54,254 nucleotides of DNA from Aquipseudomonas alcaligenes MRY13-0052 (lineage in GTDB: Bacteria > Pseudomonadota > Gammaproteobacteria > Pseudomonadales > Pseudomonadaceae). The notes under the pieces were generated by a model. It was not told the origin of the DNA. It ran no database searches and saw nothing but the letters and a program-made list of their open reading frames with translations. Position 1 is the first letter of the stretch. Every line of letters begins with the position of its first letter. Position numbers and translations under genes: made by a program. Of this stretch, positions 40,059-51,432 are shown in pieces. The DNA lies in assembly GCA_000474255.1 (NCBI GenBank), contig BATO01000037.1, positions 1 through 54,254 of the forward strand. The letters run 5' to 3'.

Positions 40059-41303
40059 GTGTCGCGTAGACGCGTCGTGATCACTGGCCTGGGCATGCTG
40101 TCGCCGCTGGGCAACAACGTTCCTGACAGCTGGCAAGGAATTCTGGCTGGCCGCAGTGGCATCGGCCTGATCGAGCATATGGACCTTTCCGCCTACACCA
40201 CCCGTTTCGGTGGTTCGGTGAAGGGCTTCGATGTCGAGCAGTACCTGTCCGCCAAGGAAGCTCGCAAACTCGACCTGTTCATCCAGTACGGCCTCGCTGC
40301 CAGCTTCCAGGCTATGCGCGATTCCGGGCTGGAAGTAACCGATGCCAACCGTGAGCGCATCGGCGTTGCCATGGGCTCCGGGATCGGTGGCCTGACCAAC
40401 ATCGAGAACAACTGCAAATCGCTGATCGAGCAGGGGCCGCGGCGTATCTCGCCGTTCTTCGTGCCGGGCTCGATCATCAACATGGTGTCCGGCTTCCTGT
40501 CGATCCACCTGGGTATCCAGGGGCCTAACTACGCCATCGCCACTGCCTGCACCACCGGCACCCACTGCATCGGTATGGCCGCGCGCAACATCGCCTATGG
40601 CGAAGCTGACGTGATGGTCGCCGGTGGCGCCGAGATGGCGGCCTGTGGCCTGGGGCTGGGTGGCTTCGGTGCTGCCCGTGCACTGTCCACCCGCAACGAT
40701 GACCCGGCTGCAGCCAGCCGCCCCTGGGACCGTGGCCGTGATGGCTTCGTGCTGTCCGACGGCGCCGGTGCGCTGGTCCTTGAAGAGCTGGAGCACGCCA
40801 AGGCCCGTGGCGCCACCATCTATGCCGAGCTGGTCGGCTTCGGCATGAGCGGCGACGCCTACCACATGACCTCGCCGCCGGAAGACGGCGCCGGTGCCGC
40901 CCGCTGCATGCACAATGCCCTGCGTGATGCCGGCCTGAACGGCGACCAGGTGCAGTACATCAACGCCCATGGCACCTCCACTCCGGCTGGCGACAAGGCT
41001 GAAGCAGCGGCGGTGAAGAGCGTGTTCGGCGACCACGCCTACAAGGTTGCGGTGAGCTCCACCAAATCCATGACCGGCCACCTGCTGGGTGCGGCCGGTG
41101 CCGTCGAGGCGATCTTCAGCGTGCTGGCGATCCGTGATCAGGTGGCGCCGCCGACCATCAACCTGGACGACCCGGACGAGGGCTGCGACCTCGACTTCGT
41201 GCCCCACGAAGCCCGCTCTATGCCGATCGACGTGGTGCTGTCCAACTCCTTCGGCTTTGGTGGCACCAACGGCTCCCTGGTATTCCGTCGGTTCGCCGAC
41301 TGA
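40059..41303 (+). CDS. fabF: 3-oxoacyl-ACP synthase II FabF
   Basis: A 414-residue condensing enzyme extending acyl-ACP with malonyl-ACP. The catalytic cysteine is in [18 protein letters not shown] (about 164), and the histidines are in [13 protein letters not shown] (about 304) and [15 protein letters not shown] (about 341). [15 protein letters not shown] closes the fold. The start GTG at 40059 follows AGAGGAGAG at good spacing, giving [14 protein letters not shown]. It begins a chain of overlapping genes down to pilZ and tatD. Confidence 0.97.
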   Translation: MSRRRVVITGLGMLSPLGNNVPDSWQGILAGRSGIGLIEHMDLSAYTTRFGGSVKGFDVEQYLSAKEARKLDLFIQYGLAASFQAMRDSGLEVTDANRERIGVAMGSGIGGLTNIENNCKSLIEQGPRRISPFFVPGSIINMVSGFLSIHLGIQGPNYAIATACTTGTHCIGMAARNIAYGEADVMVAGGAEMAACGLGLGGFGAARALSTRNDDPAAASRPWDRGRDGFVLSDGAGALVLEELEHAKARGATIYAELVGFGMSGDAYHMTSPPEDGAGAARCMHNALRDAGLNGDQVQYINAHGTSTPAGDKAEAAAVKSVFGDHAYKVAVSSTKSMTGHLLGAAGAVEAIFSVLAIRDQVAPPTINLDDPDEGCDLDFVPHEARSMPIDVVLSNSFGFGGTNGSLVFRRFAD

Positions 41304-42115
41304 TGCAGACCTGGGTCGACGGCCGCCCGGCCGGGTCACTGTCCCTCAAGGATCGTGGCCTGGCCTACGGCGATGGCCTGTTCGAGACCATCGCCGTACG
41401 CGACGGTCGGCCCGGCCTGTTGGAGCGTCATCTCGCGCGCCTTGCCGAAGGCGCGCGGCGTTTGTTCTTCGATCTTGATCTCGACCTCGTGCGTGAGGAG
41501 CTGCTGGCGTTCTCTGCCCAGCTCGGTGAGGGCGTCGCCAAGTTGATGGTGACCCGCGGTGATGGCCTGCGCGGCTATGCACTGCCAGGCACGCCGCCGC
41601 GGCGCATCCTCATGGGCAGCCCCTATCCCGCCTATCCCGAAGGTCACGCCGAGCAGGGCATCGAATTATTCCCCTGCCTCACCCGCCTGGCCGAGCAGCC
41701 GCTGCTCGCCGGGCTCAAGCATCTCAATCGCCTGGAGCAGGTTCTGGCCCGTGCCGAGTGGCAGGATGTGCGCTTCGCCGAAGGCCTGATGCGCGACGTT
41801 TCCGGGCGGGTCATCGAAGGGGTTTTCAGCAACCTCTTCATAGTCCGCGCGGGTGTACTCCTGACCGCCGATCTCGGGCGCAGCGGGGTCGCCGGGGTGA
41901 TGCGCGCGGAGTTGCTGGACCAGGCCGCTGCCCAGGGCATCGCCACCCAGGTGCGCGACATCGGCTACGAGGAACTGCTCGCGGCCGATGAAGTCTTCCT
42001 CTGCAACAGCCTCTACGGCGTCTGGCCCGTGCGCCGCTTCGCGGGTCACGACTGGTCGGTCGGGCCGCTCACCCGTAAACTGCAGGCCCTTGCCCGCGAC
42101 CTACTGGATAGCTGA
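41303..42115 (+). CDS. pabC: Aminodeoxychorismate lyase PabC
   Basis: A 270-residue PLP enzyme of the branched-chain aminotransferase fold that releases pyruvate from 4-amino-4-deoxychorismate to give p-aminobenzoate for folate. It has LKDRGLAYGDGLFETIAVRD at the start, the PLP lysine in LLAGLKHLNRLEQVLARAEW (about 140), and EGVFSNLFIVRAG. It overlaps fabF by one base. The fabF-pabC-mltG-tmk-holB order is conserved in gamma-proteobacteria. Confidence 0.95.
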   Translation: MQTWVDGRPAGSLSLKDRGLAYGDGLFETIAVRDGRPGLLERHLARLAEGARRLFFDLDLDLVREELLAFSAQLGEGVAKLMVTRGDGLRGYALPGTPPRRILMGSPYPAYPEGHAEQGIELFPCLTRLAEQPLLAGLKHLNRLEQVLARAEWQDVRFAEGLMRDVSGRVIEGVFSNLFIVRAGVLLTADLGRSGVAGVMRAELLDQAAAQGIATQVRDIGYEELLAADEVFLCNSLYGVWPVRRFAGHDWSVGPLTRKLQALARDLLDS

Positions 42116-42118
42116 TTC

Positions 42119-44782
<2,664 letters not shown>

Positions 44783-44817
44783 AATCCACCGCTGAGCCAG
44801 CTAGCCAGGAAAGCCGC

Positions 44818-45174
44818 ATGAGCCTGCCACCCAATCTGGGCCCGCGTAACGGGATTCTGTCCTTGACCATCAAGGACAAGTCCGTGCTGTATGCCGCCTA
44901 TATGCCCTTCATCAAGAACGGCGGCCTGTTCATCCCGACGAACAAGAGCTACAAGCTCGGCGACGAAGTGTTCATGCTCCTCAACCTCATGGACGAGCAG
45001 GAAAAAATCCCGGTGGCCGGCAAGGTCGTCTGGATTACCCCCAAGGGGGCACAAGGCAACCGTGCCGCCGGTATCGGCGTACAGTTCAACGATGGCGACA
45101 CCGGTGCTCGCAACAAAATCGAGACCTACCTCGCCGGCGCCCTCAAGTCGGACCGCCCGACCCACACCATGTAA
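44818..45174 (+). CDS. pilZ: Type IV pilus biogenesis protein PilZ
   Basis: A 118-residue protein starting MSLPPNLGPRNGILSLTIKD. It is the founding member of the PilZ family, needed for type IV pilus assembly through PilB and FimX. Like other true PilZ proteins it lacks the N-terminal RxxxR c-di-GMP motif: the N-terminus is ILSLTIKDKSVLYAAYMPFI and the core is GKVVWITPKGAQGNRAAGIG. The ATG at 44818 follows AGGAAAG at suitable spacing. It lies 35 nt after holB and shares the operon. Confidence 0.95.
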   Translation: MSLPPNLGPRNGILSLTIKDKSVLYAAYMPFIKNGGLFIPTNKSYKLGDEVFMLLNLMDEQEKIPVAGKVVWITPKGAQGNRAAGIGVQFNDGDTGARNKIETYLAGALKSDRPTHTM

Positions 45175-45240
45175 GAAGGGCTCCCGCCCACCGCGTCGAC
45201 TCCGGTCGGCGCCTCCCCTGACGTTCAAGTGATCCGAAAC

Positions 45241-46026
45241 ATGCTGGTCGATTCCCACTGTCACCTCGATCGCCTCGATCTTGCCGCCCATGGCGGTTCC
45301 CTCGATGCGGCGCTGGATGCTGCACGCGCCCGTGGCGTCGGGCATTTCCTCTGCATCGGCGTCAGCGCCGACAACGCCGCTGCGGTCAAGGACCTGGCCA
45401 GTCGCTACGCCGATGTGTATTGCTCGGTCGGCGTCCACCCGCTCGACCTCGCTCCCGGTGAAGCGCCTGCACTGGATTGGCTGCTGGGCGAGCTGGACCA
45501 CCCCCGCGTCGCCGCCATCGGTGAAACCGGCCTCGATTACCACTACGAGCCCGAAGCCGCCGAGCTGCAGCAGCAGGCCTTCCGCCTTCATCTGGAAGCC
45601 GCGAGCATCACCGGCAAGCCGGTGATCGTGCACACCCGCGAGGCCCGCGCCGATACCCTGGCGCTGCTGCGCGAGGCGGCGCTGCCCCAGGCGGGCGTGC
45701 TGCATTGCTTCACCGAGGATTGGGAGATGGCCAAGGCGGCGCTGGATATCGGCTTCTACATCTCGCTTTCCGGCATCGTCACCTTCCGCAATGCCGAAGC
45801 GCTGCGCGACGTGGCGCGGCAGGTGCCTGCCGACCGCCTGCTGGTGGAAACCGATTCGCCCTACCTCGCGCCCATCCCCCACCGCGGCAAGCCGAACCTC
45901 CCGCAGTACGTGCGTGAGGTCGCCGAGTTCCTGGCGCAACTGAGGGGCGTGGAGTTCGAGCGCTTCGCCGAGCAGACCACCGAGAACTTCCAGCGCCTGT
46001 TCCCCCTGGCGCGCCTGGCGGGCTAA
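45241..46026 (+). CDS. tatD: TatD-family metal-dependent hydrolase
   Basis: A 261-residue TIM-barrel hydrolase of the TatD/YcfH family, with DNase activity known in relatives. It opens MLVDSHCHLDRLDLAAHGGS, with metal-binding histidines; AAIGETGLDYHYEPEAAELQ, VIVHTREARADTL, GVLHCFTEDW and VETDSPYLAPIPHRGKPN complete the metal site. The ATG at 45241 is preferred to the GTG at 45229 because family members begin M-L-V-D-S-H. It is the last gene of the long plus-strand operon; no plus-strand terminator was seen after it. Confidence 0.93.
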   Translation: MLVDSHCHLDRLDLAAHGGSLDAALDAARARGVGHFLCIGVSADNAAAVKDLASRYADVYCSVGVHPLDLAPGEAPALDWLLGELDHPRVAAIGETGLDYHYEPEAAELQQQAFRLHLEAASITGKPVIVHTREARADTLALLREAALPQAGVLHCFTEDWEMAKAALDIGFYISLSGIVTFRNAEALRDVARQVPADRLLVETDSPYLAPIPHRGKPNLPQYVREVAEFLAQLRGVEFERFAEQTTENFQRLFPLARLAG

Positions 46027-46037
46027 AACTCGCGGGC

Positions 46038-46072
46038 AAAAAAAACCCGGGTTCTGGGGGATGAATCCGGGT
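46038..46072 (-). terminator. Rho-independent terminator of the rgsA candidate
   Basis: On the minus strand a 6-bp GC-rich stem (46072-46067 with 46050-46045) around a 16-nt loop is followed by eight T residues (46045-46038). On the plus strand no T run follows, so it works for minus transcription only. Confidence 0.75.
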
Positions 46073-46157
46073 CAAGACCATTAGGAGTAAAACAAAGGTA
46101 CGCGATCCTCGGTACCTCGACTGACGGGGCACTTGGGGGGAGATGCCGCACGCCAGT
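46038..46157 (-). ncRNA. rgsA: Probable small RNA RgsA (P16)
   Basis: A minus-strand transcript of about 120 nt is predicted in the gap between tatD and the TetR gene, where RgsA (P16, RpoS-dependent and Hfq-binding) lies in P. aeruginosa from memory. Seen: a -10 element CAATACT (46170-46164) of RpoS-like form with no clear -35; GACTG/CAGTC ends and an AGGTAC/GTACCT hairpin (10-nt loop) inside; and a terminator with ACCCGG (46072-46067) pairing with CCGGGT (46050-46045), then a run of eight T. The size agrees with the published RNA. I could not align it. Confidence 0.65.
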
Positions 46158-46163
46158 CATTTG

Positions 46164-46170
46164 AGTATTG
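46164..46170 (-). promoter_or_regulatory. RpoS-type -10 element of the rgsA candidate
   Basis: CAATACT on the minus strand, one change from the sigma-S -10 consensus CTATACT. The predicted start is 46156-46158. Confidence 0.5.
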
Positions 46171-46582
46171 GTCAATATCCCCCTGCGTCCAGATGCCGCT
46201 GCTCGTTTTTTAAACAGATTTGGAATACGCGGAAGGCGGCTGAGTCCTCAAGCGTCTGCTTGCAGGGTTGGCACCTGGGTATGACGGCTCCGCCTGTTCC
46301 TGACCGGGCTGCGCTCAATGGTCGCACCCCGGATTGCTGCAGGAGCTCAGTTCTTTTTGCGTAAGTAGGGTGGGGAGACGGCTTGAAAGCCCACTGCCTG
46401 ATGGCTTGGCGTTCACCCGTGTAACCCCTGGAACCCTTCTGGTTCGCGGTTTCCGGCCGTTCAGGTGGGGTGCTGAAACATGCAGAACCCATCTGGCAAT
46501 AGGCTCATAGTCGGATGATCCGTGCATTTTGGCGCTAGTTAGGCATAATACCCGGCTTGATTTTTGACCCTACAGTCCCTTT
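46171..46582. other. Gene-free stretch upstream of the TetR gene
   Basis: About 410 bp with no convincing gene. A 106-codon minus-strand frame (46172-46492) is open, but its third codon positions are not GC-biased and it has no Shine-Dalgarno site or known family. The right end holds a likely -10 box for the TetR gene (CATAAT, 46544-46549). The left end may hold regulatory sites for the small RNA. Confidence 0.5.
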
Positions 46583-47221
46583 ATGCAGAAAGAACCCCGT
46601 AAAGTCCGTGAGTTTCGCCGCCGCGAGCAGGAAATCCTCGACACCGCTCTGAAACTGTTCCTCGAGCAGGGTGAAGACAGCGTCACCGTCGAGATGATCG
46701 CCGACGCGGTGGGCATCGGCAAAGGCACCATCTACAAGCACTTCAAGTCCAAGGCGGAGATCTACCTGCGCCTGATGCTCGACTACGAGCGTGACCTGAA
46801 CGAGCTGCTGCATTCCGCGGACGTGGACCGTGACAAGGAAGCCTTGTCGCGCGCCTACTTCGAGTTCCGCATGCGCGACCCGCAGCGCTACCGCCTGTTC
46901 GACCGCCTGGAAGAGAAGGTGGTGAAGAACAGCCAGGTGCCCGAGATGGTCGAGCAGCTGCACAAGATCCGTGCCTCCAACTTCGAGCGCCTGACCCAGC
47001 TGATCAAGGGCCGCATCGCCGAAGGCAAGCTGGAAGACGTGCCGCCCTATTTCCACTACTGCGCAGCCTGGGCCCTGGTGCATGGCGCCGTGGCGCTCTA
47101 CCACTCGCCGTTCTGGAGCAACGTCCTGGAAGATCAGGAAGGCTTCTTCCAGTTCCTCATGGACATCGGCGTGCGCATGGGCAACAAGCGCAAGCGCGAG
47201 AATGACGCGCCATCGGGCTGA
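46583..47221 (+). CDS. TetR-family transcriptional regulator
   Basis: A 212-residue regulator. The N-terminal helix-turn-helix domain is plain: REQEILDTALKLFLEQGEDS, then VEMIADAVGIGKGTIYKHFK, then SKAEIYLRLMLDYERDLNEL. The C-terminal part (residues 70-200) is a helical ligand or dimer domain with no recognised family, and the tail is basic (RKREND). It sits where PA2957 lies in P. aeruginosa, from memory; its targets cannot be read from the sequence. The probable promoter starts transcription near 46556. No inverted operator was noticed at its own start. Confidence 0.93.
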   Translation: MQKEPRKVREFRRREQEILDTALKLFLEQGEDSVTVEMIADAVGIGKGTIYKHFKSKAEIYLRLMLDYERDLNELLHSADVDRDKEALSRAYFEFRMRDPQRYRLFDRLEEKVVKNSQVPEMVEQLHKIRASNFERLTQLIKGRIAEGKLEDVPPYFHYCAAWALVHGAVALYHSPFWSNVLEDQEGFFQFLMDIGVRMGNKRKRENDAPSG

Positions 47222-47307
47222 GTGATCCTTCTGGTCCCGGCTGCTAAGCCATGGGACAGGATGGGGCGCAGCGATATACTGCGCCCTGTCCCCCGTCGGA
47301 GCGCCCC

Positions 47308-48276
47308 ATGATCGTCGACCGCCAAGGCAGGCGCTTCCGCAACCTGCGCATCAGCCTTACCGCCGCCTGCAACTACGCCTGTACCTACTGCGTGCCGGAT
47401 GGCAAGCGCCTGGTCGCGGCGCAGGACGAACTCTCCGCCGAGGCCATGGTGCGCGGCGTTTCCTACCTGATGGAAGCCGCCGGCATCGAGCGTTTGCGCA
47501 TCACCGGTGGCGAGCCGCTGGTGAGTCCCAAGCTCGACCACTTCCTCCGTGGCGTCAGCTGCCTCGGTCTCGACGACATCAGCCTCACCACCAATGGCCA
47601 GCTGCTCTCGCGCAAGCTGCCGTTGCTGGTAGATTGCGGCATCCGCCGTATCAACGTTTCCCTGGACACCCTCGACGCGGACGCCTTCCGTGGCATCGCC
47701 CGTGGCGGCGATTTGAAGACCGTGCTGCTGGGGCTGGCCGATGCGAAGGCGGCGGGGCTGAAGATCAAGCTCAACATGGTGCCCCTGCGCGGGCAGAACC
47801 TCGATCAGGTCTTGCCGCTGCTGGAGTACTGCCTGGAAAACGGTTTCGAGCTGCGTTTCATCGAGCTGATGCGCATGGGTCATTTGGCCCGTGATGGCGT
47901 CGGCTTCCAGCAACAGTTCATCGGGCTCGACGAACTGCTCGCCCTGATCGGCGAACGCCACGAATTCGTCCAGGCCGAGGCGCCGGTGGATGCCACGGCG
48001 CTGCGCTACCAGATACCCGGCCTCGGCCACTTCGGCATCATCGCCAACGAAAGCGTGCCGTTCTGCCGCACCTGTTCGCGCCTGCGCCTGTCTTCAACGG
48101 GGTGGCTGCATGGCTGCCTGTCGTCGAGCAACCGCCACTACGTCGGCGACCTGCTGGAGAAGCCGCGCCACCAGGCCCTGCCCGGGCTGCAGCGGCTGTT
48201 GGTGAAGGCCCTGGCGGACAAGCAGGACATCGCCTTCTCCGGCGGCGTCACCGTCATGAAGATCATTGGCGGCTGA
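47308..48276 (+). CDS. moaA: GTP 3',8-cyclase MoaA (radical SAM)
   Basis: A 322-residue enzyme for the first step of molybdenum cofactor synthesis. The radical-SAM cluster is in LTAACNYACTYCVPDG (Cys-x3-Cys-x2-Cys), followed by LRITGGEPLVSPKLDHFL and NVSLDTLDADAFR. The second, C-terminal cluster is in PFCRTCSRLRLSSTGWLHGC. It ends in Gly-Gly (KIIGG), which MoaA needs for activity. The usual C-N-R-L-R reads C-S-R-L-R here. The ATG at 47308 is chosen as the family start; the longer frame from 47251 is not supported. No other moa gene is adjacent. Confidence 0.88.
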   Translation: MIVDRQGRRFRNLRISLTAACNYACTYCVPDGKRLVAAQDELSAEAMVRGVSYLMEAAGIERLRITGGEPLVSPKLDHFLRGVSCLGLDDISLTTNGQLLSRKLPLLVDCGIRRINVSLDTLDADAFRGIARGGDLKTVLLGLADAKAAGLKIKLNMVPLRGQNLDQVLPLLEYCLENGFELRFIELMRMGHLARDGVGFQQQFIGLDELLALIGERHEFVQAEAPVDATALRYQIPGLGHFGIIANESVPFCRTCSRLRLSSTGWLHGCLSSSNRHYVGDLLEKPRHQALPGLQRLLVKALADKQDIAFSGGVTVMKIIGG

Positions 48277-48423
48277 GCGCCCGTACGCCCTGTGCCGTTA
48301 AACGCAGCTCGGGCGATTCAGGTCGTGAGATTGCGTTCGTCGTCCGCCTGGCCCACCAGCAGCGCCTCGAAGTCAGGAACGCATCGCCATTGCGACGGTG
48401 ATTCTCCGGCGGCATATGACTCG

Positions 48424-50037
48424 TCACAGGCGGAACGAGGCGACGGCGGACTTGAGCTCCACGGCCAGGCGCGACAGGTCCTGGCTGGAGGAGCGGGTCT
48501 GGCTGGCTCCCGCCGAGGTCTGGGTGGACAGGTCGCGGATGTTGACCAGGCTGCGGTCGACCTCGCGTGCTACCGCGGCCTGCTGTTCGGCAGCGCTGGC
48601 CACCTGGACGTTCTGCTCGTTGATCGAGGCGATGGTCCGAGCGATGTCGCCCAGGCTGCCATCGGCGGCCTGGGCGAGGTCCACCGTTGTCTGGGCCAGG
48701 CGCGAACTGCTCTGCATCGTGGCGACGGTGGCGCTGGCCTCCTGTTGCAGCTGGTTCACCATCTGCTCGATTTCCTGGGTGGATTGCTGGGTGCGCTGTG
48801 CCAGCAGGCGAACCTCATCGGCCACCACCGCGAAGCCGCGCCCCTGCTCGCCGGCACGGGCGGCCTCGATGGCGGCGTTGAGGGCCAGGAGGTTGGTCTG
48901 CTCGGCGATCGAGCGGATCACATCGAGCACCTTGCCGACGTCCTGCATCTGCCGGGCGAGCTTCTCGACACGCTCGGCGCTGCCGGTCACGTCGGTCGCC
49001 AGGGCGTTGATCGAGCGCACCGTCTCACCCACCTGCTCGCGACCATGGCGCGTGGCGGTGTCGGCCTGGCGCGAGGCGTCCATGGTCGTAGCCGCGTTGT
49101 GGGCCACCCCATCCACCGCCGCACTCATCTGGTTGCAGGCCGTGGCCGCCTGCTCGATTTCCTGGTTCTGCCGCAGGAGGTCCCGGCTGGTGTCTTCGGT
49201 CACCGCATGCAGTTGCTCGGAGGCCGAGGCGAGCTGGGTGGAGGAGTCGGCGATGAGGCTGATGGTCTGCCGCAGGTTCTGCTGCATGCCGCGCAGGGCG
49301 CTCATGAGGGAGGTCGCCTCGTCGTGCCCTTCAACCGGAATGTCACGGCTCAGGTCGCCCTGGGATACCTGGCTCGCCACTTCGACCGCCTGGTTCAGCG
49401 GCCGCACGATGCTGCGCGAGAGGAGGAGGGCAAGGAAGACGGCCAGGCCGACGGCCCCAGCGAGGATCAAACCCACCAGCGCAATGGCGCGCTCGAAGGC
49501 TGAGCTACTGGCTGCGGAGGCTTGACTCGCGCCCTCCTCATTGATTTCCATCAATGCTTGGAGATCGGTGCCGAGTGCAGCTCCCAGTTCGTTGAGCCTG
49601 GTGGTCACGATCGACTCGGCTTCTTCCCGCTCACCGGCTGCCAAGCGTTGTACCACTGCGCGGCGGACCTCCAGGTAGCCGCGCAGGTGCTCGACATAGC
49701 GATCGAAGAGCTTCCGCTCCTCGTCGCTCGAAATCAGTTTGCTGTAGGTGTCCTGGGCTTTTTGCAGTGTGGCTTCGTCCGTGACGAGGCGGGTCTTGGC
49801 TGCTTCATCGAATGTCACCAGGGCCCGCAGCGTGGAGGCTCGAAGCTGGAGGGTCGCCTCGTCCATGTGGCTGATCGCGACGATGCTGGGCAGCCAGTTT
49901 CCATCGACCGCTTGGGAGCTGTCATGCATCTGGTGCATCTGCATCAGTGAGCTGCCCCCGACCAGCATCAACAAGGTGACCAGCACCGCAAAGCCGGCAT
50001 TGATACGGGTGGAGACACGTAACGAGCGAATCAGCAT
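48424..50037 (-). CDS. Methyl-accepting chemotaxis protein
   Basis: A 537-residue chemoreceptor. TM1 is at about 12-32 ([20 protein letters not shown]). The periplasmic region (about 33-185) is of the four-helix-bundle MCP type; TM2 is at about 187-210 ([20 protein letters not shown]). A HAMP domain begins [18 protein letters not shown], and the long signalling coiled coil has its tip [20 protein letters not shown]. The C-terminus ends VASFRL with no CheR-docking pentapeptide. The ligand is unknown. The ATG at 50037 follows GGGGAG with 6-nt spacing, so the upstream ATG at 50058 is not used. Convergent with moaA; no terminator seen. Confidence 0.94.
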   Translation of the reverse strand: MLIRSLRVSTRINAGFAVLVTLLMLVGGSSLMQMHQMHDSSQAVDGNWLPSIVAISHMDEATLQLRASTLRALVTFDEAAKTRLVTDEATLQKAQDTYSKLISSDEERKLFDRYVEHLRGYLEVRRAVVQRLAAGEREEAESIVTTRLNELGAALGTDLQALMEINEEGASQASAASSSAFERAIALVGLILAGAVGLAVFLALLLSRSIVRPLNQAVEVASQVSQGDLSRDIPVEGHDEATSLMSALRGMQQNLRQTISLIADSSTQLASASEQLHAVTEDTSRDLLRQNQEIEQAATACNQMSAAVDGVAHNAATTMDASRQADTATRHGREQVGETVRSINALATDVTGSAERVEKLARQMQDVGKVLDVIRSIAEQTNLLALNAAIEAARAGEQGRGFAVVADEVRLLAQRTQQSTQEIEQMVNQLQQEASATVATMQSSSRLAQTTVDLAQAADGSLGDIARTIASINEQNVQVASAAEQQAAVAREVDRSLVNIRDLSTQTSAGASQTRSSSQDLSRLAVELKSAVASFRL

Positions 50038-50440
50038 GATGATCTCCCCAAGTTGCACGGGTGTAGCGATGTGTGTGCCCGATAGAAGTTTTAGGTCATG
50101 GGCGGATTTTTAACGAGCTTCTTGTGAAAAGTGCGTGAATTCAAGTAGGCGACAATTAGTCGTTGTCGTTACAGCGACAGCAAGTTCCTGTTTGCAGGGA
50201 ATTGATGGCAAAGTGCTTTTATCGAATTTCCGCCTGTTCTTACTGTGTTTTCATTGGCGACAGGCGGTATCAGACTTTAGTTGCAGGTTGAATTATCGAT
50301 AATAATTCGCACTGTAATTTGCTTGCCGTTATTGATTGCGGGTAGCGCTCTATTGCGCAGGGCCCGTCTTGTCGAGCTGTGTCGCATCGGCGATTTCAAC
50401 AGCGCGTGTAATCATCCAGGCCCTTGTGATCCTTACACCG
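50038..50440. other. AT-rich gene-free stretch between chemoreceptor and diguanylate cyclase genes
   Basis: About 400 bp, clearly poorer in GC than its surroundings, without a convincing gene. It holds CGACAA/TTGTCG (50150-50155 with 50163-50168) and a perfect 12-bp palindrome ATTATCGATAAT (50292-50303). It serves as the upstream region of the chemoreceptor gene and the downstream region of the diguanylate cyclase gene; no clear promoter or terminator was placed. Confidence 0.6.
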
Positions 50441-51427
50441 CTAGCCTTTCTTGATACCCGAACCACTCGCTGGCAATAACGCTGCAAGTTCGATGTTCCT
50501 GAAACGACTGCAATCCCGGCCCGCTTCCTTGGCCTCATATAAGGCGGCATCCGAAAATTCGAGAAGCCTTGCGATATCCGGTGCGACTTCATTGCTCTCA
50601 CTGGTATGCGGCCAACTGGGACTTTCTTCATCGAAACTGGCGACGCCGATTGAAACAGTCACTTTCCCGTGGGGGCTGTCGAGATGAGGGATATTCAAGT
50701 GCCTGATCCCGTCCCCCAGTTGTTCGGCTATGCGGCAGGCGCCGACATGGTCGGTTTCGGGCAACAGCACGGCGAACTCTTCACCCCCATAGCGGGCCAC
50801 CAGGTCGGCGGGCCTGTTGATGCTGGCACGCAGGGCATGGGCGACGGCGATCAGGCACTGGTCGCCCTGCAAGTGGCCGTTACGGTCGTTGTAGCGCTTG
50901 AAGTAGTCGATATCCATCAGCAGCAACGAGAAGGGCTGCCCGTTGCGGCGTGTCCTCAGCCATTCGCGTTCGATGTTCTGATCGAGGAAGCGGCGGTTGG
51001 CCAGGCCTGTCAGGCCGTCGGTCTGCGCCAGCAGGTTGAGCCGGTCCATGGCCAGCTTCAGGTGCAGGTGCGTCTTCACCCGCGCATTGACGATGGCGGG
51101 GCGTATGGGCTTGCCGATGAAGTCCACCGCGCCCAGGGCGAGGCCCGCTTCCTCCATGCTCGCCTCGGTATGGCTGGTGATGAAGATGACCGGGACGTCG
51201 CGCAACTCCTTTTCTGTTTTCATCCGTTCACAGACCTCGAAGCCGCCCATGCCGGGCATTTCGGCATCCAGCAGGACCAGGTCGGGCCTTTCCTCCCGTG
51301 CCGCCCGGAGTGCATCGGGGCCGTTGGTGGCGAAGCGGACCTTGCCGAGACGGCCGATCGCCTTGCTGAGGATGCGGATCGCCGAGGTGTCGTCATCCAC
51401 GATCAGCAGGGAGGGTGTGTAGTCCAT
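50441..51427 (-). CDS. Response regulator diguanylate cyclase (REC-GGDEF)
   Basis: A 328-residue cytoplasmic protein. The receiver domain (about 6-125) has acidic residues LLIVDDD (Asp11-13), phospho-acceptor Asp54 in LVLLDAEMPGMGGF, and the lysine in FIGKPIRPAI. The GGDEF domain (about 155-310) has ARYGGEEFAVLLPE at the active site and an I-site RPAD exactly 5 residues before GGEEF. It should make c-di-GMP under product inhibition, like WspR-type regulators. AAGGAG stands before the ATG at 51427. It begins 5 nt after the hybrid kinase gene stops, so the kinase is the likely phosphate donor (inference). Confidence 0.94.
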   Translation of the reverse strand: MDYTPSLLIVDDDTSAIRILSKAIGRLGKVRFATNGPDALRAAREERPDLVLLDAEMPGMGGFEVCERMKTEKELRDVPVIFITSHTEASMEEAGLALGAVDFIGKPIRPAIVNARVKTHLHLKLAMDRLNLLAQTDGLTGLANRRFLDQNIEREWLRTRRNGQPFSLLLMDIDYFKRYNDRNGHLQGDQCLIAVAHALRASINRPADLVARYGGEEFAVLLPETDHVGACRIAEQLGDGIRHLNIPHLDSPHGKVTVSIGVASFDEESPSWPHTSESNEVAPDIARLLEFSDAALYEAKEAGRDCSRFRNIELAALLPASGSGIKKG

Positions 51428-51432
51428 GGGTG

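Noticed and set aside
46172-46492. Minus-strand frame of 106 codons upstream of the rgsA candidate
   Set aside because: No Shine-Dalgarno site, no GC-rich third positions and no recognised family. A match in other genomes could reflect conserved non-coding DNA, so it was not called as a gene.
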